Assembly: GCA_022393335.1 (NCBI GenBank)
Contig: JAJEKB010021102.1
Span: 222,442-286,441 of the forward strand
Reading direction: 5' to 3'
Length of the DNA: 64,000 nt
From: Macrotrachela quadricornifera
Lineage: Eukaryota; Rotifera; Eurotatoria; Philodinida; Philodinidae
Position 1 is the first letter of the stretch. Each line of letters begins with the position of its first letter. Under the pieces are notes generated by a model that was not told where the DNA came from, searched no databases, and saw only the letters and a list, made by a program, of their open reading frames with translations. A program made the position numbers and the translations under genes. Shown here piece after piece: positions 58,908 through 64,000 of this stretch.

Positions 58908-60615
58908 CTATACAGCACCACTATTGACCACTATGAGATCCATTTTGTTATCATGATTGAAATCACTGACTGAGATAGAGACTGGAAAATGAGTTAGCCG
59001 AGTATATTGTTGATTTTTGCAAAGTTCCATCGCCATTAACCAAGCAGTACACCGACACCCTTACTACGAGCATCGGCCACTGCTAAATCAAGAATCTTAT
59101 CATTGTTTAGATAAGCTGATAAGATAAACATTGGCAAACAATCACTAAAATATCTCACTTGAGGTTGAAAGGTATCATCTCCATGGCCGAGCAGCACATT
59201 AAGATCATTAGCAAGGTGATTACTTATTGCTAGATCCAACTTGTTATCATTGTTGAAATCACCAACTACCAAAAATATAGGAGTAAAGCTGACTGCTTAG
59301 ATTTTTTGATTCTGCCCGGTCAAACATCAAAATTGAAAACATACATGTACATGTAACAAAATTTTCGAATCTTGCTGTAAACGCGAGATAATAGCACGTA
59401 CATACAAACACGTGTCTATATATATATGAAAATACGCATTCAACGATTTTAATTAATTTAAAATCCACGCAGTTTCATGTCTCTATAATAGATGTATATC
59501 TTAGTATGAATTATTTTCTGTGTTTTCAAAGAAACTTCTACGTTTTAAATAATATTCATCTGTAGATGAAAAAAGTCAAAGACAACTGTTTGATAAAATG
59601 TTATAAACGTATGTAGTTAGAAACGCTTAGTATCTTCACTTTACATATTCAGATGTACAAGAGCCTTTTACTCATATACTCATGCACATCTCAGTACGAA
59701 ATAAATGATTTGGAATTTTTAGTAATACTGAATATCGAACCAAGTTCGAATCCGTGGGTAAGTATTATTTTTCAAACTTCTCATGCATGTGCATGCTTTC
59801 AAAGTAGGTAACTGATGCGTGTGCATGGATGTATTTTCATGTATTTACAAACACGTTTTCCAAATTCGTGTTTGACTGGATGGAACGTCTCATTGTCATT
59901 GCCAAGTAACACATTAACTGCGTCATCATCATAATTTGCAACTGCGAGATCTAGTTTGCTATCACTATTAAAGTCATGTGCTACGATACAATATGGACAA
60001 TAATCTGTTCGATATATTGTCTGATTTTGAAAGCTACCATTTCTATGACCAAATAAGATACTAGCGGTGTCATTTCTAAGGTTAGTCACTGATAAATCCA
60101 GTATAATATCATTGTTAAAATCACCCACTGTCACGCCGTGCGGTATGAGACCAACTGTATATTTGGTCTGATTCTGAAACGTTCCATTTCCATTACCAAA
60201 TAGCACACTAATAATAGTTCCTTCATTGTTGGTCACGACTAGATCCAGATTGTTATCACAGTTAAAATCACCTCCTGCTACAAAAACTGAACCAAAATCA
60301 AATGTATATTGTATCTCCTCCTTGAACGTTCTATCACCAGTTCGAAACAGTATACTCACACCAGGAGAACTGATATTAACCGCTGCTATTTCTTGTTTGA
60401 TCCCACGATTGAAATCATTCATTACGACAGAACCTAAAGTTAGGAACAGCCGAATCGTACGACAGGCAATATTCGAAAATTTATTTTGGACAAATAGATT
60501 TATTATCTTAAGTGATCGTATCAATCAATTTTTATCTCGATATTTTACCTGCGACACATTCGATAAATGTAAACACACCACATACAACCGATAATATAGA
60601 TGAAATAGAGACCAT
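58908..60615 (-). CDS. Secreted FG-GAP/VCBS repeat protein, four exons
   Basis: Exon 1 (60549-60615) encodes a signal peptide (MVSISSILSVVCGVFTFIEC, then VAG). Exon 2 (about 59849-60433), exon 3 (59041-59292) and exon 4 (58908-58981) encode FG-GAP/VCBS repeats of the form GDFNNDxxLDLxVxN...VLLGxGxGTF, about six and a half in all; the Asp/Asn loops bind calcium in integrin-alpha propellers. All junctions are phase 1 and the joined frame stays open for about 324-326 codons. Two donors for exon 2 (GTAAAT or GTGTTT, six bases apart) are equally possible. Intron 2 is about 560 bp. Intron 3 (58982-59040, 59 bp, GT-AG) contains what looks like a former repeat segment (NGDGT). Extracellular, probably carbohydrate- or protein-binding. 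If intron 3 is not spliced, frameshifts make it a pseudogene. Confidence 0.7.
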
Positions 60616-60957
60616 CTAAGTTCGATTGAATCGATCTGTTATAAACACGTAAATGAAATCACTTTTGGTTCCATTTTCTATAATTCATTGTCATTGAGCG
60701 TCCGCTATTTATTCTTTACAAAAAAAGGTAAGTTGTGTTTTATCCAATAGCGATTTTATTCATAATAGTGTAAAGCAATTGGGCGTATATATCAACGGGA
60801 TAAACGTTACTTACGTACTTTATAGTACAAGTGCATTCAAGTACGAGAAAAGTTAATAAACGAAGTCATACTTTATAACGTTTCTCTACATTATAAACTC
60901 GACATCACAACTTACTATACGTTACCAAACACACGCTATAAAAATAACAGAGGCAAT
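60616..60957. other. Intergenic; upstream of the FG-GAP gene
   Basis: Holds the presumed promoter region of the FG-GAP gene. No specific element recognised. AT-rich. Confidence 0.35.
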
Positions 60958-61400
60958 CATATCAACTGGTTCGAAATTTTTTACTTCGTACCAAGTTGAT
61001 AAAAATTACATCGCTGGAAAGACCGTAAAAACCTCAGTATATGGTGAAACTTTCAGAGAAGGCTATTCATTAGTCTTAAGCAAAAATTTTTTAAAAAAGA
61101 TTCTTCAACAAGAACTACATAAATTCTTTTTTCTCTTTCCCTCTTTCTTTTTTTCCAATACGTGTGTATGTAGATATGTACATATATACATATACATATG
61201 CATTGGAAAAAAAGAAAGAGGAAGAGAAAAAAGAATTTAGGTAGTTCTTGCTGAAGAATCTCTTTTAAAAAATTTTGCTTAGGACTAGTGAGTAGCCGTC
61301 TCTGAAAATTTCACCACACACTCAGGTTTTTACACACTTTCCAACGATGTAATTTTTATCAACTCAACACGAAGTAAAATATTTCGAACCGTTTGATATG
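60958..61400. mobile_element. 443-bp foldback element
   Basis: Inverted arms of about 190 bp flank a CATATATACATATG-type loop. Matched blocks: CATATCAA..GGTTCGAAAT, TTGATAAAAATTACATCG, GTAAAAACCT, AAAAAATTTT and AAAGAAAGAG with their inverses. Identity is about 85% by eye. It differs in sequence from the 34-50 kb foldback family. No coding capacity. Confidence 0.75.
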
Positions 61401-61695
61401 TAATAGCGATAACTGGAAATGAATGTCATTGTTCTTTTTATTATTGTAGATAAAGAGAACCTACACACGTTCTTCGTGCATATACATCATTATATTCAAC
61501 AACAGCAGTCCATTTCTTAATAATCTGAATATAATGACTCAACCTCCACTCTTAATAAAGATTGAGTTTCAAATATCTGATATCTCGCTACGAAGCGTTC
61601 TTTTATATTCCACAAATCTTTATAAATTGACTAATTTTTTTCCAGTGTAAGTGAGATTAATTGATTAGACTTTCAAATTTTGTTGATATAGATAC
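61401..61695. other. Short intergenic stretch, no missing exon found
   Basis: I looked here for the missing N-terminal part of the amidohydrolase (HxH motif) and found none in any frame. Acceptor-like words precede 61452 and 61646. Confidence 0.4.
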
Positions 61696-62607
61696 ATGGT
61701 CAAAGGTAAATGGCCTATAGGTGCTCTTTACTCACCGGAAGATGTTTATGTTGGTCAACTAGCCGGTGCTCTCGAATGCGTCAATGCAGTTGTCACTACT
61801 GTCCTCGATCACTTTCATCTGACCAAAAGTCCTGCTTATGTCGAAAGCGCCATTCAAGCTTCCGTTGATTCCTGTATACGTACCATTTTTGCCTATGCTC
61901 GCGTCTCTGAACCGATTTCTATTGATCCTTTTCGATCGAACAATGAAGATGATGCTAAGTGGCAAATGAAACAAATTGAACAGTTAGCGAAATCAACTAT
62001 ATTTGCTCCAGATGGATTGATTCGATTAGGATTTGCATATGATACATTAGGTGTGGGTAATTTACGATATCATTTGTCAATTTTTGAAAAGATTAAAGAA
62101 TTGGGAATTAAGCATATAACAGCACATAGTCAAGGTGAAAAATCCATGCTACAACGTTGGATATATGGTCAACTTCTTTCATCTGCCGTTACATTTTCAC
62201 ATAGCAATTGTCTTTCAGATTCTGATCTTGAACTTCTAGCTAAATATAATTGTGGTATCGGCTCAACACCTGAAGATGAAATGGGTATGTCATATGGAGA
62301 TCCAATTGTATTTGCCGCTTTGAACAAAGGTGTTAAAGTTGGATTAGGTATCGATTGTACATCGGTTGTTTCGGGAGATCTTTTCAGTGCCATGCGTCAC
62401 TGTTTGCAATCAGAAAGAGGAAGAATTCACGCAAAATTGTGGAATGAAAAGAGGAAAGGCGCATGATATGTAACACTCAAAGCAGAATAGATTTTTCGAG
62501 TAGCAACACTCGGTGGAGCAGAAGCAGTACATCTCGATAATGAAATTGGCAGTTTAGAAGAGGAAAAACGAGCTGATTTGATCGTTGTACGAAAGAGTAA
62601 AGAATAG
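61696..62607 (+). pseudogene. Amidohydrolase (chlorohydrolase/cytosine-deaminase-like) relic
   Basis: A 256-codon frame (61696-62466) matches the core of TIM-barrel amidohydrolases of the ATZ/TRZ type: GALYSPEDVYVGQLAGALEC, TTVLDHFH, then metal-site residues H144 (ITAHSQGE), H169 (TFSHSNCL) and D220 (GLGIDCTS). After an in-frame TGA (62464) and TAG (62488) the same frame continues with IFRVATLGGAEAVHLDNEIG and KRADLIVV, the usual C-terminal composite-sheet end, to TAG at 62605. The first ~90 residues with the HxH metal ligands are missing upstream. Thus 5'-truncated and interrupted. No intron in 770 bp and the family's distribution suggest acquisition from fungi or bacteria, an inference needing phylogeny. 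Confidence 0.8.
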
Positions 62608-63162
62608 TACACAAAGAATATGGCAAGAGTATATGAAAATTCCATTGAAGAAAAGAGATGAAGAACATGAAACCGTGACGATAATGTTTGATTGGAACAA
62701 CTGATCTAATGTATCATTACGCATAACTTTCAATAATATCTAAACTATTACAACTAATCAAACCAACGTGAATTATGTGTGACATTGGCAGCCTTCTTAA
62801 GAAATATAAAACAATTTAGTTTGTTTAGTTGCTCGATCATTTTTCTTTCAACTAATTTCATACACAACACGTTCATTTGTTACACTATGAAAATATGCAT
62901 AACATTATTTGTTCTACTCTTTCTTTTTCTGTTCTGCACTCTCCTATCTTATGGTAGTTATTTATATGATTTGTTCGCTTTCTTTTCTTCATGAATACAC
63001 GCCATGTGGTGCACTACACAGCTTGTTCTTCTTTTTAACTTGCGTGAATGACATAGCATTATAATAAAACGCAACGTCATTCTTACATATCATATTATTA
63101 TATATGCATATATAAACTGACTCCTGAATAGGTGATATTCAAATAAATTCATACACAACTAA
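62608..63162. other. Intergenic, no gene recognised
   Basis: AT-rich. The hydrophobic frame at 62779-62994 (plus) is unsupported. Presumed promoter of the NmrA-type gene lies at its right end; the ATG at 63163 follows an A-rich CACAACTAA context. Confidence 0.4.
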
Positions 63163-64000
63163 ATGGCTCAAATTAAGAAACCAATTCTCGTCACTGGCGC
63201 TGGTGGTGGTGTAGGATCTGTTTCACGAACGATTGTCGAATTACTTCTAAAACAAAAGTTGTCGGTTCGAGCTCTTGTTCGACGTGATGATGATCGTGCA
63301 CAAGCTTTGCGTGAACTAGGTGCCGAAATTGTCATTGGCGATCTTACACAACTACCTGACGTTCATCGAGCAATAAATGGTTGTGAACGCATCTTTTTTA
63401 GTATAACTGTCGCTTCGAAGTATCTCGAAGCCAGTTTAAATATGATTGCCGTTGCTAAATATTATGGTGTTGAAGTCTTTGTCAACATGTCTCAGGTATG
63501 TGGCGTATGCAATGCAAGTCAGAGCTTGCTAAAAAAAAACATTTTTTTTCTAAAAATTTGAATCAATGTGTGTTTAGATGACTGTATCAAAAATGAATAT
63601 TAACCAAACTTCTCCAAGTCCACAAGTAAATGCACATTGGTTGGCAGAACAAGCTTTAGAATGGTCAGGTGTACCTTTTGTGAACCTTCGTCCAACTATT
63701 TTTATGGAAGTTAGTTCTGTTTTTCTCTTTTTAAATCATTTATTCAAGTATTCATAATTTCTATTAGAATCCTCACTTTTATCATTGGGCAAAATCTGGA
63801 GTTGCCAAAGATAATGAACTGCGCATTCCTTTTGGATCCGGTAGTATACCAGCTATTGCAGCTTATGATGTCGCTCGAGTGGCCGCTGTTGTTCTCTCCA
63901 ATCCATCTCCTCATATCGGAAAATCATATAATCTTACTGGACCAAAAGTAGTTGATATGAATGAATTGGCTGACAATTTCTCAACTGCCCTTGATCGTAA
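63163..64000 (+). CDS. NmrA-type NAD(P)-binding oxidoreductase, 3' end beyond window
   Basis: Three exons are seen: 63163-63495, 63578-63709 and 63768 to the window edge, with short GT-AG introns (82 and 58 bp) at phase 0. The N-terminus has the Rossmann dinucleotide motif TGAGGGVG (residues 11-18). ALVRRDDDRAQALRELGAEI and GDLTQL follow (the base-binding and Asp motifs of atypical SDRs of the NmrA/azoreductase type). Later come FVNMSQ, the LRPTIFME strand-turn and DVARVAAVVLS, all in family order. The catalytic Tyr-x3-Lys of classical SDRs is not evident, as in NmrA-type members, many of which act as redox sensors or quinone/azo reductases. The frame is intact as far as visible. Its neighbour is also a bacterial/fungal-type metabolic gene. 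Confidence 0.85.

Noticed and set aside
58970..59040. Frameshifts making the FG-GAP gene a pseudogene
   Set aside because: A 59-bp GT-AG intron in the usual phase 1 explains both shifts and leaves a fully open frame; kept only as the alternative reading.
59735..59765. GTTCGAATCC T-loop-like word suggesting a tRNA
   Set aside because: The flanking bases do not form a five-pair stem, and no D-arm, anticodon arm or acceptor stem could be placed upstream.
61020..61400. Direct link between the foldback at 61 kb and the 34-50 kb hairpin family
   Set aside because: Arms share no core words with that family; only the foldback shape is common.
1..64000. CRISPR array, rRNA, bacterial operons or viral genes
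   Set aside because: No regularly spaced identical repeats with unique spacers, no rRNA-like conserved blocks, and no viral structural or polymerase motifs were seen; introns throughout indicate nuclear eukaryotic DNA.

Overview
The window looks like nuclear DNA of a small invertebrate, most likely a bdelloid rotifer. This is an inference. It rests on AT-rich DNA, protein-coding exons joined by introns of about 50-64 bp with GTAAGT-like donors, the gene families present (FG-GAP proteins, a caspase-like/LRR fusion, a GIMAP-like GTPase, prokaryote- or fungus-like metabolic genes), and many nested DNA-transposon relics. No rRNA, tRNA, CRISPR array or bacterial operon signal was seen. Coding density is low and decayed genes are common, as expected of a gene-poor, repeat-rich and possibly subtelomeric segment.

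Layout. 1.3-2.5 kb (minus): six exons of a cysteine-rich tandem-domain protein. 5.5-10.5 kb: AT-rich DNA with a degenerate ~72-bp tandem repeat whose units look like 23-nt exons flanked by splice sites on the minus strand, interrupted by a 9/18-bp purine repeat and by an element with GTAACGCACTCAC ends. 10.6-12.5 kb: ~185-bp satellite and a palindromic element. 13.1-16.7 kb: a dead hAT transposase gene split by a second hAT-type element with an 8-bp target duplication, itself carrying a third element. 17.9-19.5 kb: a Merlin/IS1595-type relic split by a mariner-type foldback element. 19.5-21.0 kb: a decayed WDHD1/CTF4 (And-1) gene, followed by a decayed gene I do not recognise. 22.5-26 kb: hAT-type MITE and several tandem repeats. 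31-36.6 kb and 49.5-50.2 kb: a family of long-hairpin (foldback) elements, one with a TTA target duplication.

Three small RING-finger genes or relics lie at 27.5, 36.7-40.5 and 46 kb. Two have the same two-exon, phase-1 structure. A relic of a GH20 beta-hexosaminidase lies at 50.5-51.0 kb. The best intact genes are on the right side: a caspase-like/leucine-rich-repeat fusion whose catalytic His is replaced by Tyr (52.4-54.0 kb), a GIMAP/AIG1-like GTPase (57.2-58.2 kb), a secreted FG-GAP repeat protein (58.9-60.6 kb, minus), an amidohydrolase relic lacking its N-terminal metal-binding part (61.7-62.6 kb), and the 5' part of an NmrA-type NAD(P)-binding protein (63.2 kb to the edge).

Functionally, the caspase-like/LRR protein, the GTPase and the RING proteins resemble components of invertebrate innate immunity or cell-death signalling. 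Their presence within 20 kb is suggestive but not proof of a common pathway.
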